A stretch of 64,000 nt of DNA from Gammaproteobacteria bacterium. GTDB taxonomy: Bacteria > Pseudomonadota > Gammaproteobacteria > Pseudomonadales > Cellvibrionaceae. This document shows positions 26,690 to 36,254 of the stretch, in pieces. The position numbers and the translations under genes were made by a program. Below the pieces are notes generated by a model. That model made no database searches, was not told where the DNA came from, and saw nothing but the letters and a program-made list of their open reading frames with translations. Each line of letters opens with the position of its first letter. Position 1 is the first letter of the stretch. The DNA is taken from the NCBI GenBank assembly GCA_021151835.1, contig JAGKWO010000035.1, positions 50,009 to 114,008 on the forward strand, given 5' to 3'.

Positions 26690-27553
26690 ATGAGCAACAT
26701 CACCGTTGCACAATGCTTGCAATTAGCGCCTGAGCTGGAACGTATTAGCGATTCAGCCCGGCTCGATATTGAAATTATCCTCTGCCATATTTTGCAAAAA
26801 AATCGCACCTGGCTTTTTACCTGGCCGGATAAAAAACTGGATGAGGCGCAACAAAAAATATTTAACGATTTTTTCCTGCGCCGTAAAAATGGCGAGCCTG
26901 TCGCCCATGTTATTGGTCAGCGTGAATTCTGGTCGCTGTCGCTCGCGGTAAATAATTCCACCTTGATCCCGCGCCCGGATACTGAATTACTCGTTGAGGT
27001 AACCCTGGAATTATTTGCCCATGACCAACCGGATCAGGTGCGGAATTGCCTCGATTTGGGAACTGGCACCGGTGCAATTGTATTGGCGCTTGCCAGCGAA
27101 AAACCCCGGTGGCAATTGCTGGGGGTGGATAAATCCGCTGAGGCTGTTGCCCTCGCGGAAAAAAATCGCGGGCAATTGGATTTTAATCACGTAACAATTC
27201 ACCAAAGTGATTGGTTCACTCACATTGAATTGCGCGCATTTGATGTCATTGTTAGCAATCCTCCTTATATCGATCCGCAAGATCCTCATCTTGAGCAAGG
27301 CGATGTGCGCTTTGAACCGCGCTCGGCGTTAATCGCCGATAATCATGGCTTGGCTGATATCGATTTAATTGTGCATAAAAGTTGGAATTATTTACGGAGC
27401 GATGGCTGGTTACTGGTGGAGCACGGTTACGACCAGGGCGAAGCGGTGCGCAAATTGTTGCGTGCGCGCGGATTTGTTGCGATAGAAACCCGTAGAGACC
27501 TTGGCGGAAATGAGCGTGTTTCCTTAGGCAAAAAGCCACAGGAGTCAACATGA
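26690..27553 (+). CDS. prmC: Peptide chain release factor N5-glutamine methyltransferase
   Basis: A 287-residue SAM-dependent enzyme that methylates the GGQ glutamine of release factors, here probably the product of the neighbouring prfA. The catalytic NPPY is at residues 190-193 (VSNPPYIDP). The SAM site is LDLGTGTGAIVLALA. The ATG at 26690 gives the normal N-terminus. A frame starting inside the inverted repeat would add 12 unrelated residues. No strong ribosome site is visible, as the repeat occupies the position. The stop overlaps moeB by four bases. Confidence 0.96.
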   Translation: MSNITVAQCLQLAPELERISDSARLDIEIILCHILQKNRTWLFTWPDKKLDEAQQKIFNDFFLRRKNGEPVAHVIGQREFWSLSLAVNNSTLIPRPDTELLVEVTLELFAHDQPDQVRNCLDLGTGTGAIVLALASEKPRWQLLGVDKSAEAVALAEKNRGQLDFNHVTIHQSDWFTHIELRAFDVIVSNPPYIDPQDPHLEQGDVRFEPRSALIADNHGLADIDLIVHKSWNYLRSDGWLLVEHGYDQGEAVRKLLRARGFVAIETRRDLGGNERVSLGKKPQEST

Positions 27554-28293
27554 ACGACGAACAACTTCTGCGTTACTCGCGCCAGATAATGCTGCCCGAT
27601 GTGGATATCGACGGACAGGAAAAATTACTGGCCGCGCGCGTGTTAATTATCGGGCTTGGTGGCTTGGGGTCACCGGTTGCCATGTATCTCGCTGCTGCCG
27701 GTGTCGGGCATTTGGTGCTGGCCGATTTTGATGCGGTGGATTTAACCAATTTGCAACGACAAATTGCGCATACTACTGCGCGCATTGGAGTGAATAAAGC
27801 GGTGTCGGCGGCGCACAGTTTGCGCGAATTAAATCCGGAAGTCACAATTGATTGCATCGAAAAAATCCTTGATGCTGACAATCTTGCGGCACAAGTCAAG
27901 CGCGCGGACGTGGTAGTGGATTGCACTGATAATTTCGCTACGCGCTTTGCAATTAATGCCGCGTGTGTAACCGAGAAAGTTCCGCTGGTCTCCGGTGCCG
28001 CGATCCGTTTGGAAGGCCAGGTTGCGGTATTTGATGCGCGCGATGAATCCGGCCCTTGCTATCGCTGTTTATATGAAGAGGATAGTGATGATGCAACCTG
28101 CGCTGCCAATGGTGTGTTGGCGCCGCTGGTCGGAATTATCGGATCTATGCAGGCGCTGGAAACCATCAAACTGATTTGCGGTTTTGGTACCGGTTTAACC
28201 GGCCGGTTATTGTTACTGGATGCACGCCACATGCAATGGCGCGAAATGAAATTACCTAAAGACCACCAGTGTCCCGTATGCGGGTCACCTTAA
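27550..28293 (+). CDS. moeB: Molybdopterin-synthase adenylyltransferase (ThiF/MoeB family)
   Basis: A 247-residue E1-like enzyme that activates the C-terminus of a sulfur carrier (MoaD or ThiS) with ATP. The nucleotide loop is GLGGLGSP at residues 35-42. VVDCTDNFATRFAIN follows, then the zinc-binding pairs CYRCLYEE and CPVCGS. Without its partner in view, MoeB and ThiF cannot be separated with certainty. It forms a coupled pair with prmC, as in many relatives. Confidence 0.93.
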   Translation: MNDEQLLRYSRQIMLPDVDIDGQEKLLAARVLIIGLGGLGSPVAMYLAAAGVGHLVLADFDAVDLTNLQRQIAHTTARIGVNKAVSAAHSLRELNPEVTIDCIEKILDADNLAAQVKRADVVVDCTDNFATRFAINAACVTEKVPLVSGAAIRLEGQVAVFDARDESGPCYRCLYEEDSDDATCAANGVLAPLVGIIGSMQALETIKLICGFGTGLTGRLLLLDARHMQWREMKLPKDHQCPVCGSP

Positions 28294-28384
28294 CCAAACT
28301 TGCCAGATAACCCCTTGTGTTTGGGTGGGGCAGCTAATTAGTATTGGCGCAATTTATTTTTAGTTTAACTTAACAGGTGTTGTG

Positions 28385-28948
28385 ATGAGTGATAAACCTA
28401 CTGGTTTTGCAAATAACTTTTTCCCCAAGCTGATTTTCAGCTCGCGCTGGTTGCAACTGCCCTTATATCTAGGGTTGATTGTTGCTCAATGCGCTTATGT
28501 ATTTCTGTTCGTAAAAGAACTGACCCATTTGGTCGTTGATGTTAATAATTTAAATGAACAGGCCATTATGTTGATTGTCCTGGGCTTGATAGACGTAGTG
28601 ATGATTTCCAACCTGCTGGTAATGGTCATCGTTGGAGGCTACGAAACATTTGTGTCCCGTTTACGTTTGGAAGGTCACCCTGACCAGCCCGAGTGGCTTA
28701 GCCATGTTAATGCCACTGTTTTGAAAGTAAAACTGGCGATGGCAATTATCGGGATTTCGTCAATCCATTTATTAAAAACGTTTATTGAGGCAGGTACTAT
28801 TGGCCAACCATTGTCCAAAATTACCGAGGCGGGTGTTATGTGGCAAACCATTATCCACATGGCTTTCATCGCTTCTGCCATTGGTATTGCCTACACTGAT
28901 TTTTTAATGCAAAAAGTAAGCAACAGCGCTAAATCTGCACACCATTAA
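28385..28948 (+). CDS. UPF0114 / YqhA-type membrane protein
   Basis: A 187-residue inner-membrane protein with four hydrophobic segments: LPLYLGLIVAQCAYVFLFV, IMLIVLGLIDVVMISNLLVMVIV, AMAIIGISSIHLLKTFI and IIHMAFIASAIGIAYTDFL. The conserved loop GGYETFVSRL is diagnostic of UPF0114. The function of the family is unsettled. The ATG at 28385 is preferred to the GTG three bases upstream. It is a single gene with a weak hairpin after it. Confidence 0.9.
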   Translation: MSDKPTGFANNFFPKLIFSSRWLQLPLYLGLIVAQCAYVFLFVKELTHLVVDVNNLNEQAIMLIVLGLIDVVMISNLLVMVIVGGYETFVSRLRLEGHPDQPEWLSHVNATVLKVKLAMAIIGISSIHLLKTFIEAGTIGQPLSKITEAGVMWQTIIHMAFIASAIGIAYTDFLMQKVSNSAKSAHH

Positions 28949-28956
28949 TACAAAAT

Positions 28957-28980
28957 AAGGAGCGGCTTTTGTCGCTCCTT
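28957..28980 (+). terminator. Weak hairpin after the UPF0114 gene
   Basis: AAGGAGCG and CGCTCCTT arms with an 8-base loop, but only a TTATC sequence follows instead of a T run. Termination is possible rather than certain. Confidence 0.45.
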
Positions 28981-29003
28981 ATCAATCATTTATTATCCAG
29001 GTA

Positions 29004-30488
29004 ATGGATGTGACAATCGAACATAACATTGTGTATCGCATGGAAGGCTTTACGGTTAATGTCACCCGCAGGCAAATAATTACTCCGCAACAAACCCATA
29101 ACGTCCGCCCTAAAACTTTTTCGTTGCTGCTGCAATTTCTTGAAAATCCGCTCCAGGTTTTATCAAAAGACCTTCTGCTTAATAAAATCTGGGATGATGT
29201 GGCAGTAGAAGAACAAGTACTGGTTCAATCGATTCGTGAACTGCGCCAGTTATTTGCGCCGCTGGATGTTATCCAGACGCATCCACGTAAAGGCTATGCG
29301 TGGGTTATCCCTGTTGAAAAATTGCAGCTACCGGTTGAACCGGTCGCTGCGCAAAAACCTGTAACAGCGCCAGTAAAAATTCCCACAGCCTTTATCGCCT
29401 TAGGCGTTGTAGCTTTATTGGTGCTGGGCGTATTCGCCGTTAAACATTACGTTAAAACCGAACCGGTGAGCGACAACGTTATTACGGTGTTGCCCGTGAA
29501 TAATCGCATGGACGGTTCGAATTTATCCTGGGTTCGTTTGGGAATGATGGATCAACTGATCCAGTCCCTGCAGCTCTCTCCCAATGTGCAAGTATTTGAT
29601 GTCCCCTATGTCCTGAATTTGCTGCAACTATCCGCTGTAGACACGAATGATCGCGTACAACTCGCGAACCGGATTTTTGAAATTTCAGGTTCGAGCCTGG
29701 TGGTTGACCTGGAATTGTCTGGCTACGTGAACGACTATCGCTTGTTGTATCGGCTCTTTACGCCGACCGATCAGTCATCCGGTGTGATTATGGAAAACCA
29801 GTTGGATAAAGTAGTGGAAAAGTTGGCCAATATCATTGCAACAAAGACCGATGCCCGCCTGGATCTCTCCCATTTGAATGCAGAATTTAATTCGAGCCTG
29901 ATCGCGGAAGCCGTGGAAAAAGCAAGCCAGGGGCAATCCGCAGCAGCAACTGCATTGTTAAATACCGCGGTCACCATTGAACCCGATAATTTTCTGGCCT
30001 ATCAATTGTTGATTGAATCGGCGCACTACCAACAGGATTGGCCCGGCGCGATAAGTCATGCGAAAAAAGTGATTGCTGTTGCGGAGCAGCATCAGTTCGC
30101 CAGGACCTATGTATTTTATTATTTGTTGGCGAGTGCGGAATTGGCGCAAGGCGATGTTGAGCAGGCGCGCCATTATTTGTTCATTGCACAGGAATTGGCT
30201 GAAGACGCATTCGATAGTTTATACCAGGCCTACGTAGCGAGTTTGTGGGGCGATATCGCCGTAAAAACCGGAGATCTGCAGGCAGCAGAAATTTCGTATC
30301 AGCGTGCAATGAAACATTACCAGGCGATTGCTTGCCCTATTGGCATGGTCCTGGTTCATCGTAAATTGATTGAGCTTTATACTTCCCAAAAGAAAAATGA
30401 GTTATTACTGGAACACCGTAGCCAGCTTAAACAATTAATCGAAAAGCACAAATTACCCATGGAGTTGCCTGCGTTGGTTGGAAATTAA
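29004..30488 (+). CDS. CadC/ToxR-like membrane-anchored winged-helix regulator
   Basis: A 494-residue one-component regulator. Residues 14-103 form an OmpR-type winged helix (PKTFSLLLQFLENPLQVLSKDLLLNKIW, QSIRELRQLF, THPRKGYAWVIP). One membrane segment spans about 129-147. The outer part has a FlgO/TolB-like half and TPR-type helices (YLFIAQELAEDAFDSLYQAYVASLWGD). It should sense a signal outside the inner membrane and act directly on DNA. No clear target operon lies in the same direction except the membrane-protein genes that follow. Confidence 0.88.
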   Translation: MDVTIEHNIVYRMEGFTVNVTRRQIITPQQTHNVRPKTFSLLLQFLENPLQVLSKDLLLNKIWDDVAVEEQVLVQSIRELRQLFAPLDVIQTHPRKGYAWVIPVEKLQLPVEPVAAQKPVTAPVKIPTAFIALGVVALLVLGVFAVKHYVKTEPVSDNVITVLPVNNRMDGSNLSWVRLGMMDQLIQSLQLSPNVQVFDVPYVLNLLQLSAVDTNDRVQLANRIFEISGSSLVVDLELSGYVNDYRLLYRLFTPTDQSSGVIMENQLDKVVEKLANIIATKTDARLDLSHLNAEFNSSLIAEAVEKASQGQSAAATALLNTAVTIEPDNFLAYQLLIESAHYQQDWPGAISHAKKVIAVAEQHQFARTYVFYYLLASAELAQGDVEQARHYLFIAQELAEDAFDSLYQAYVASLWGDIAVKTGDLQAAEISYQRAMKHYQAIACPIGMVLVHRKLIELYTSQKKNELLLEHRSQLKQLIEKHKLPMELPALVGN

Positions 30489-30598
30489 ACGCTGTGGGAT
30501 AGAAAACCGGCGGTTTCATAAACTTTTATAAAATTTAACTGGTTTTAAGCGCGCTGCGCCGGTGAAAGTAGCCCGGGATTATTTAACGGGTGAAACCT

Positions 30599-31726
30599 AT
30601 GGCTTCCAACCAGATTCGCTGGCGCAGTTTTATTAGCCTTTCTATTTTTCTCGGCCTGGCCGTTCTTCTGATTACTTCCCTGCTGATGTTTTTAAAACCC
30701 CATCAGGAATTAATTGCCTTGCTGCATACCATCTTCGGTTTCTGGTTGTTGCTGTTATTGTTATGGCATATCAAAAACAATGTTAAACCGCTCAAAAGTT
30801 ACCTCCGGAACTCTGGCGCAGGAACGATCAATATAGTTCCCTGGGGTAGCACGGGGGTGTTTGTGGTGTTGCTGGTTCTTGTTTATTACAAAGCACCGCC
30901 CTTTTTGCAGTTTTATCACTGGGGGCAAACGTTGCGTGCAGCAACGGCAAGTACGGTAGCGGAACAGCAGCTCTATCAAATTCATCGGCTTGAGCCTGCT
31001 ATTGCTGCTGGTGAAGAGTTTACAATTGAATTCCGCAAAGGGCCATTTTTTATGTGGCCACAATATGCGATATGGTTGGAAACGCTGGATGGAAAATTAA
31101 TCCAGCCGCTATATGTGACTGGCAAACTGGCCGCTAACAATTTTGCAACCAGGGTAACCCGTAAAAATCCACAGCAGGTTTTTACCGATAATCCGCTCGT
31201 TACAGCTGCGAGTGGCGAAGAAATTTTTGATTACCAATATGATACCGCGAGCAAAAATGAGCGTATGCGCCCTGAATCCTTGCCGGTGTTTTTGCACGCG
31301 CTGGGTTTAAAATCCGCCGATGGCAGGGTGGTTCCGGAAACATCTACTCCGGTATTGGATGCTTATTCCGGTGCAACCATGCTCGAGAATTTTCAGCTAG
31401 CAACAAAATCCCTTACGACCTTGCCAGAGCAATTCCGGATTCGCTTCGAAATCAACCAATCATTTGATTTTAATACGTATTATTCCAGCGACCGCTTCCC
31501 TGACGATGAAGTGTATTCCGGTGATGGTTATTCAGCGCAGCCATCGGTTATTTATGAAGCAGTGGTGGATCGCAATGATAAGCAATCGATTTATTTGTTG
31601 AAACTGGTGGGGCAGGGGCATCATTCGGGAAAGGATGGTGCGATCAATCCGGATACCAGTAATCTCACTACGGCAACGCAATTGGTGGATAGAATTCTTG
31701 TGGAGTTTTATGATATGCAAAAATAG
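30599..31726 (+). CDS. Inner-membrane protein with periplasmic domain, unknown (DUF4405-like N-terminus)
   Basis: A 375-residue protein with three N-terminal hydrophobic helices (ISLSIFLGLAVLLITSLLMFL, LLHTIFGFWLLLLLLWHI, VPWGSTGVFVVLLVLVYY). The His pair in LLHTIFGFWLLLLLLWHI recalls haem-binding cytochrome b561/DUF4405 helices. About 270 periplasmic residues follow (FTIEFRKGPFFMWPQYAIWLETLDGK, DAYSGATMLENFQ, ALVDRNDK-type strands). The periplasmic domain is not recognised. The ATG at 30599 is chosen over a GTG nine bases upstream. It is followed at once by the cold-shock/DUF1294 gene. Confidence 0.65.
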   Translation: MASNQIRWRSFISLSIFLGLAVLLITSLLMFLKPHQELIALLHTIFGFWLLLLLLWHIKNNVKPLKSYLRNSGAGTINIVPWGSTGVFVVLLVLVYYKAPPFLQFYHWGQTLRAATASTVAEQQLYQIHRLEPAIAAGEEFTIEFRKGPFFMWPQYAIWLETLDGKLIQPLYVTGKLAANNFATRVTRKNPQQVFTDNPLVTAASGEEIFDYQYDTASKNERMRPESLPVFLHALGLKSADGRVVPETSTPVLDAYSGATMLENFQLATKSLTTLPEQFRIRFEINQSFDFNTYYSSDRFPDDEVYSGDGYSAQPSVIYEAVVDRNDKQSIYLLKLVGQGHHSGKDGAINPDTSNLTTATQLVDRILVEFYDMQK

Positions 31727-31740
31727 TGAGTCAGGGGCAG

Positions 31741-32436
31741 ATGATGACAGAGCACGCCGGAATTATCGACAGCTGGGATGATGAAAAAGGTTTTGGATTT
31801 ATTGCTGTTGCGCAAGGAAAGAAATTTTTTTTCCATATTTCGGCGCTGCGCGGTTCGCATCGTCCTGTTCAAGGTGATTCGGTATTTTTTCAAGCGGGTA
31901 CTGATAAACAAGGGCGGCCAATTGCTATCCATGTACGCAGTGCTGCGCTCACCATCGACAATCCCGCTATTAGAATCAAACCGCGGCTTAATAAAAAAGA
32001 GACTTATCGTCCACTTAAAAAATCGCAGCCCGTGAATAAGCATCGGCTTATCGAACATGAAATTCCCTGGTTAAAATTATTATTGTTATTAATTTTTCCG
32101 TTGGCGGGGGCGTTCAACTTGTTAATGGATTATGGCGTGTTATGGGTGCTTCCCGCTTACCTGATTGCCAGTGTTGTCTCTTATTATTTTTACTGGGATG
32201 ACAAACGTCGCGCAAAAAACAATGAATGGCGTATTCCGGAAGCGAATCTACAGTTTTGGGCGCTACTGGGTGGATGGCCTGGTGCTTTTATCGCGCAGCA
32301 ACAGTTTCGCCACAAAACCAAAAAGTTATCGTTCCGGATGGTATTTTGGATAATCGTAATCACCCATCAATTGCTGTGGTTTGACTGGGTTGTTATGGAT
32401 GGGAAATGGTTGGTGGCATTGCTGCCTTTCGGATAA
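31741..32436 (+). CDS. Cold-shock domain protein fused to a DUF1294 membrane domain
   Basis: A 231-residue protein. Residues 5-70 are a cold-shock domain with RNP1 KGFGFI and RNP2-like FFFHISAL, expected to bind single-stranded nucleic acid. The C-terminal DUF1294 part has four short hydrophobic helices (LKLLLLLIFPLAGAF, LWVLPAYLIASVVSYYFYW, LLGGWPGAFIAQQQFRHKT). The second motif GGWPGAFIAQQQFRHKT is diagnostic. The fusion is widespread; what RNA it handles at the membrane is unknown. The start is an ATG at 31741 with CAGGGG upstream. Confidence 0.88.
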   Translation: MMTEHAGIIDSWDDEKGFGFIAVAQGKKFFFHISALRGSHRPVQGDSVFFQAGTDKQGRPIAIHVRSAALTIDNPAIRIKPRLNKKETYRPLKKSQPVNKHRLIEHEIPWLKLLLLLIFPLAGAFNLLMDYGVLWVLPAYLIASVVSYYFYWDDKRRAKNNEWRIPEANLQFWALLGGWPGAFIAQQQFRHKTKKLSFRMVFWIIVITHQLLWFDWVVMDGKWLVALLPFG

Positions 32437-32516
32437 TGATGAGACGAATTATTAGCATCGGACTCATACCGCACGCCTTAGCGGATTAAATTCTTGTAAA
32501 TGGCGGTGAAGCAAAA

Positions 32517-32545
32517 ACCGCAAGCCATGGGTGATGGCTTGCGGT
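32517..32545. terminator. Hairpin between convergent genes
   Basis: A 12-bp perfect stem (ACCGCAAGCCAT and its complement) around five bases lies between the CSD-DUF1294 gene and the TonB receptor stop. A-rich sequence precedes it, giving a U run for the minus-strand gene. Confidence 0.65.
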
Positions 32546-32552
32546 GCACGAG

Positions 32553-34709
32553 TTAGAACTTGTAGTTCAAACTGAGGGTGTAGTTACGCGGTGTGCCGTA
32601 GCGGTATGAACTGAAATATCCCACTTGCGAATAATATTTTTCATCCGTCACGTTTGCCGCATTGAACTGTACGCTCAGGTCATCGGTAATCGCGTAGCGA
32701 GCCATCAAGCTGACCAATGCATAGGCATCCTGGGTAAGTCTGCCGGGCTGACCAGCGGGAGTAATGCCTTCTGAATAGGTTTCGTTCTGCCAGTTAACAC
32801 CACCACCGAGCATGAGCTTATCCAGCGAGCCACCGAATTGATAAGAGGTAAACAGCTTGATCGATTTGGTCGCATTGTCGGTGTTCAGGTCGTTGCCCCT
32901 GGCATCTTCAATCGAAAATTGTGAATAACCTGCGCTGATGTTCCAGCCGTCAATTGGCTGGCCAACCACTTCAAGTTCAAACCCTTTACTCTGTGCTCCC
33001 TCGGCGCCAATGTAGGCATACATCTGTTCCGGTGTGCCCACAAAAGTGGTATCGAGTTGCGCCAGGTTGTCTTGCTGGATATCAAAATAGGCGATGGTAG
33101 TTTGCAGCCGGTCATCCAGGAAACGGCTCTTCAAACCGACCTCTGCGCTTTCACCGACCAGCGGGTCCAGGAAATTCCCTTTGGCATCGCGATTGTTTTG
33201 CGGCTTGAAAATTTCGGTGTAGCTGGCGTAGATGCGGTGGGCATCAGTCAGATCGTAAAGTGCGCCGGCATAAGGGATAAATTCATCATCATTCCCGTAA
33301 TTCACATTACCGCTCCAATCAAAGCCGGTACGCTCCCAGGTCGCTATGCGTCCGCCGACAATAAACTTGAGCTTGTCAGTGGCAGAAAGGCGCGTTGCCG
33401 CGTAATAGCCGCGCTGTTCGGTTTCAATATCCTGCGATTGGGTGCGCACGTCTGACCAGGCAGGCTCATGCAGGTTGCCCCACTCGTAAAAATTCCCTAC
33501 CGGCACGCAGTCGTACCCGAAGCATGAGCTCCCGCCCAGCGGGAGTTGGGTGAAGGTTTCCGCTGCCTGGTCGGCACTCAGGGCGCCAAGCACAAAATCG
33601 TGGGTTTGGTTAAACAGGTTGAAATCACCTTTCAACTGGATGTCGAAGCTGTCTTGTTTGGATTCGCCATCACTGCGGTAGCGTTGCGCATTCAGACCGG
33701 CACCGGTTGTTTTATCCAGCGCGCCGTAAACGTAGAGCAAACGGGCTTCGGTTTCGTAGTGCAATTTGTTGTAGTTAGCGAGCAATTCCCAGCCATTGGA
33801 GAAGGTGTGGTTAATGCTGGCGAAGAAATTGGTGTTAGTTGATTCCCAGCGGTTCCAGTCCATCGCGGTGGTTTTGGATACATCCCAATCGGTTCTGGTA
33901 CCGTCGGAGAAGAAACCCGGCAGTACGCCCCATACCGTGGAGGTGGGATCGTTGTTCTGGTAACTGGCGCCGGCACGCACCAGGGTTGTATCGGTCAGAT
34001 CCCCTTCCAGCACGCCGTAGAAGGTGCTTTTGTTGTCCTCGTAATAATCAACAAACGAGTCGCCGCCCAGGTAACGGCCCACTACACGGCCACGGATGCT
34101 GCCGCTTTCATTCAGGCCGGTGGACACGTCAGCGGCCAGGGTTCTTTTGTCCCAACTGCCGGTACCTACATCCACAAAACCGGTTAACTCCTTGCTACTG
34201 GCGTGTTTGCGCACAAGGTTGATAGACGCGGATGGATCGCCCACGCCGGTCATTAAACCGGTTGCACCACGTACGAATTCAATGCGCTCATAGATAACGG
34301 TATCGGCCACTGTTTCGCCGGAGTCGCCACCCAGGCTCCAGGAAGTGGGAACACCGTCGATTTGGTAGCTATCAATCTGGAAACCGCGTGAATAAAAGCT
34401 GTTGCGCACATTGTCCACTTCCTCGGAAGTCACGCCGACTGCGCTATTCACCGCTTCGAGGATGCTGGTGATGTTCTGGTCTTGCATACGCTCGAAAGTT
34501 AATACCGACACGGATTGCGGTGTTTCCTGGATAGTTAGCCCCAGGCCCGTTGCTGTATCCAGTGTCTTGGTTTGTGCGACGCTGTACTTACCGGTAACGA
34601 TAACTTCTTGCAGGTCCTGGCTTTTTTGCGCTGTTCCCTGGGCCAGTGCGGCAAGGGGATTAATGGAAAGCACTATGGCAGCAGACAGGGGAAAGAGTTT
34701 GAATTTCAC
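32553..34709 (-). CDS. TonB-dependent ferrisiderophore-type outer membrane receptor
   Basis: A 718-residue receptor. Signal peptide MKFKLFPLSAAIVLSINPLAALAQ is followed by a TonB-box-like DLQEVIVTGKYS. The plug domain runs to about residue 185 (LTIQETPQSVSVLTFERMQDQNI, FVRGATGLMTGVGDPSASINLVRKH), and the 22-strand barrel ends in YTLSLNYKF with terminal Phe. The plug motif NLVRKH-type is that of the FhuA/FpvA siderophore class. The start is a GTG at 34709 with GGAG upstream; the longer frame is not a signal peptide. A Fur-box match lies 55-73 bp upstream. No siderophore or ABC uptake genes are adjacent. Confidence 0.92.
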   Translation of the reverse strand: MKFKLFPLSAAIVLSINPLAALAQGTAQKSQDLQEVIVTGKYSVAQTKTLDTATGLGLTIQETPQSVSVLTFERMQDQNITSILEAVNSAVGVTSEEVDNVRNSFYSRGFQIDSYQIDGVPTSWSLGGDSGETVADTVIYERIEFVRGATGLMTGVGDPSASINLVRKHASSKELTGFVDVGTGSWDKRTLAADVSTGLNESGSIRGRVVGRYLGGDSFVDYYEDNKSTFYGVLEGDLTDTTLVRAGASYQNNDPTSTVWGVLPGFFSDGTRTDWDVSKTTAMDWNRWESTNTNFFASINHTFSNGWELLANYNKLHYETEARLLYVYGALDKTTGAGLNAQRYRSDGESKQDSFDIQLKGDFNLFNQTHDFVLGALSADQAAETFTQLPLGGSSCFGYDCVPVGNFYEWGNLHEPAWSDVRTQSQDIETEQRGYYAATRLSATDKLKFIVGGRIATWERTGFDWSGNVNYGNDDEFIPYAGALYDLTDAHRIYASYTEIFKPQNNRDAKGNFLDPLVGESAEVGLKSRFLDDRLQTTIAYFDIQQDNLAQLDTTFVGTPEQMYAYIGAEGAQSKGFELEVVGQPIDGWNISAGYSQFSIEDARGNDLNTDNATKSIKLFTSYQFGGSLDKLMLGGGVNWQNETYSEGITPAGQPGRLTQDAYALVSLMARYAITDDLSVQFNAANVTDEKYYSQVGYFSSYRYGTPRNYTLSLNYKF

Positions 34710-34763
34710 GAGGGCACTCCAAATGGTGGGCAGGACTAAAAGATGGCGCATCTTACCGCAAAT

Positions 34764-34782
34764 AAAACTGATTATCATTAGC
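34764..34782 (-). promoter_or_regulatory. Fur box upstream of the TonB receptor
   Basis: On the minus strand the site reads GCTAATGATAATCAGTTTT, matching 15 of 19 positions of the Fur consensus GATAATGATAATCATTATC. It is placed correctly to block the receptor promoter under iron-rich conditions. Confidence 0.7.
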
Positions 34783-34784
34783 AG

Positions 34785-35036
34785 GGAGGATTTATTATTA
34801 AATAATATAATCTAGTGTTTGCCGCTGGTTATGCCGATAAATGAGAGGAGGGTAATAGCCGTAGGTTACTGCTCGCTAGTCTTCAATATCCCGGTAATGG
34901 AAATTACAACGGCCGATTCCTGTACTGCAAAATCACTCTGGAGTTCGGTGGTGCGAGCGCATCGGGACGGGGGAGCATGCTGGTTTAATCCGTAGCAGAT
35001 GGGGAAATCCCATCCGCTGACTGAAGTAAATTGAAA
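34785..35036. other. Intergenic region between the TonB receptor and PfkB kinase
   Basis: No gene is seen. Near 34996-35021 an imperfect hairpin (AGCAGATGGG with CCCATCCGCT) may end the kinase transcript on the minus strand, though no T run follows. Confidence 0.5.
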
Positions 35037-36038
35037 TTAACTAAAAAAACCTTGCTTCAATTCTTCATGCTGTTCTGCTTTTAAACGCGGGCCAAATTGT
35101 GCAACCACTTTTGCTGCTGCTTTATTAGCGAATTCAGCGGCTGTTTTGAAATCTTTGCCGTGATTGATGGCGTGCAGGAATGCGCCGGCAAACATATCGC
35201 CAGCACCGTTGGTATCAACCGCTTTTGCTGGTGTGCCTGCAACCTGGATTAATTCTTTACCGTCAAATACCAATGCGCCGTCACCGCCGCAGGTGATCGC
35301 AAATTGTTTGCAGTACTTTTTCAGCGCTTCACTGGCTTGTTCAATGTTTTGGGTTTGGGTAAAACCTATGGCTTCATCTTTATTGCAGAAAATCAAATCC
35401 ACACCCTCGCCAATCATTTCCACCAAACCATCGCGGAAAAATTGCACCATCGCCGGGTCCGATAAACTGAGCGCGGTGCGTGTGTTGTTTGCTTCGGCTT
35501 GCTTGCGCAATTCAATCGCCGCCGCGCGGCCCGTAGGGGAAGTTACCAGGTAACCTTCAATATAAACGTAATGGGATTGTGCTATTGCTGCGGGATCCAG
35601 TTCATTAACGGACAGGGTTTCGCTGATACCCAAAAAGGTATTCATGGTGCGCTCGGCATCAGGCGTAATCATGACCAGGCATCTACCGGTGATACCTGCT
35701 GGCGGAACTATATGTGACGGTGTGGTTACACCGGCGGCTTTAATATCGTCCAGATAAAATTGCCCGTTTTCATCGTTCGCTACCTTGCAGGAATAGAAAT
35801 TCCTGGAACCGAAATAACTGGCGGCGATGATGCTATTGGCTGCTGAACCGCCACTGGCTTTATGCGATGCAACCAGATGATTTTTCAAGTAGTCAATTAA
35901 TTGGTGCTGGCGTGCTTCATCCACCAGTGTCATCACCCCTTTGGCAACTGCCATGGTAGTGAGGTCGGCGTCGGTGAGGGTTATTTCGGTGTCGACCAGG
36001 GCGGCGCCTATACCGTAGATATGATATTGCTTGCTCAT
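35037..36038 (-). CDS. PfkB-family sugar or nucleoside kinase (adenosine-kinase-like)
   Basis: A 333-residue ribokinase-fold kinase. The N-terminal substrate motif GGSAANSIIAASYFG sits near residue 64. The C-terminal catalytic signature is DTNGAGDMFAGAFLHA near 270, with the catalytic Asp in GAGD. TCGGDGALVFDG precedes it. The long helix insert and the fold order resemble bacterial adenosine kinases, but the substrate cannot be fixed from sequence. It is a single gene, divergent from the DUF3617 gene. The ATG at 36038 follows AAGG. Confidence 0.88.
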   Translation of the reverse strand: MSKQYHIYGIGAALVDTEITLTDADLTTMAVAKGVMTLVDEARQHQLIDYLKNHLVASHKASGGSAANSIIAASYFGSRNFYSCKVANDENGQFYLDDIKAAGVTTPSHIVPPAGITGRCLVMITPDAERTMNTFLGISETLSVNELDPAAIAQSHYVYIEGYLVTSPTGRAAAIELRKQAEANNTRTALSLSDPAMVQFFRDGLVEMIGEGVDLIFCNKDEAIGFTQTQNIEQASEALKKYCKQFAITCGGDGALVFDGKELIQVAGTPAKAVDTNGAGDMFAGAFLHAINHGKDFKTAAEFANKAAAKVVAQFGPRLKAEQHEELKQGFFS

Positions 36039-36254
36039 TGGGAATGCCTTGGAAAGGTAGGAGATAGGAAGGATGGAAAAAATTGTGAGGCATTATGCAA
36101 AACTTGCGTTACCCATGAAAGTATTAAGCCGCGATTCATTGATTTCATTTATAAGTTTGCGGGCTGCTGCAAATTCACATGACGCACAACAGCGTCATTC
36201 ATTTATTGGTTAATCAGGATTTAAACGATTTACCACCAACCAGGGAGAATCATT

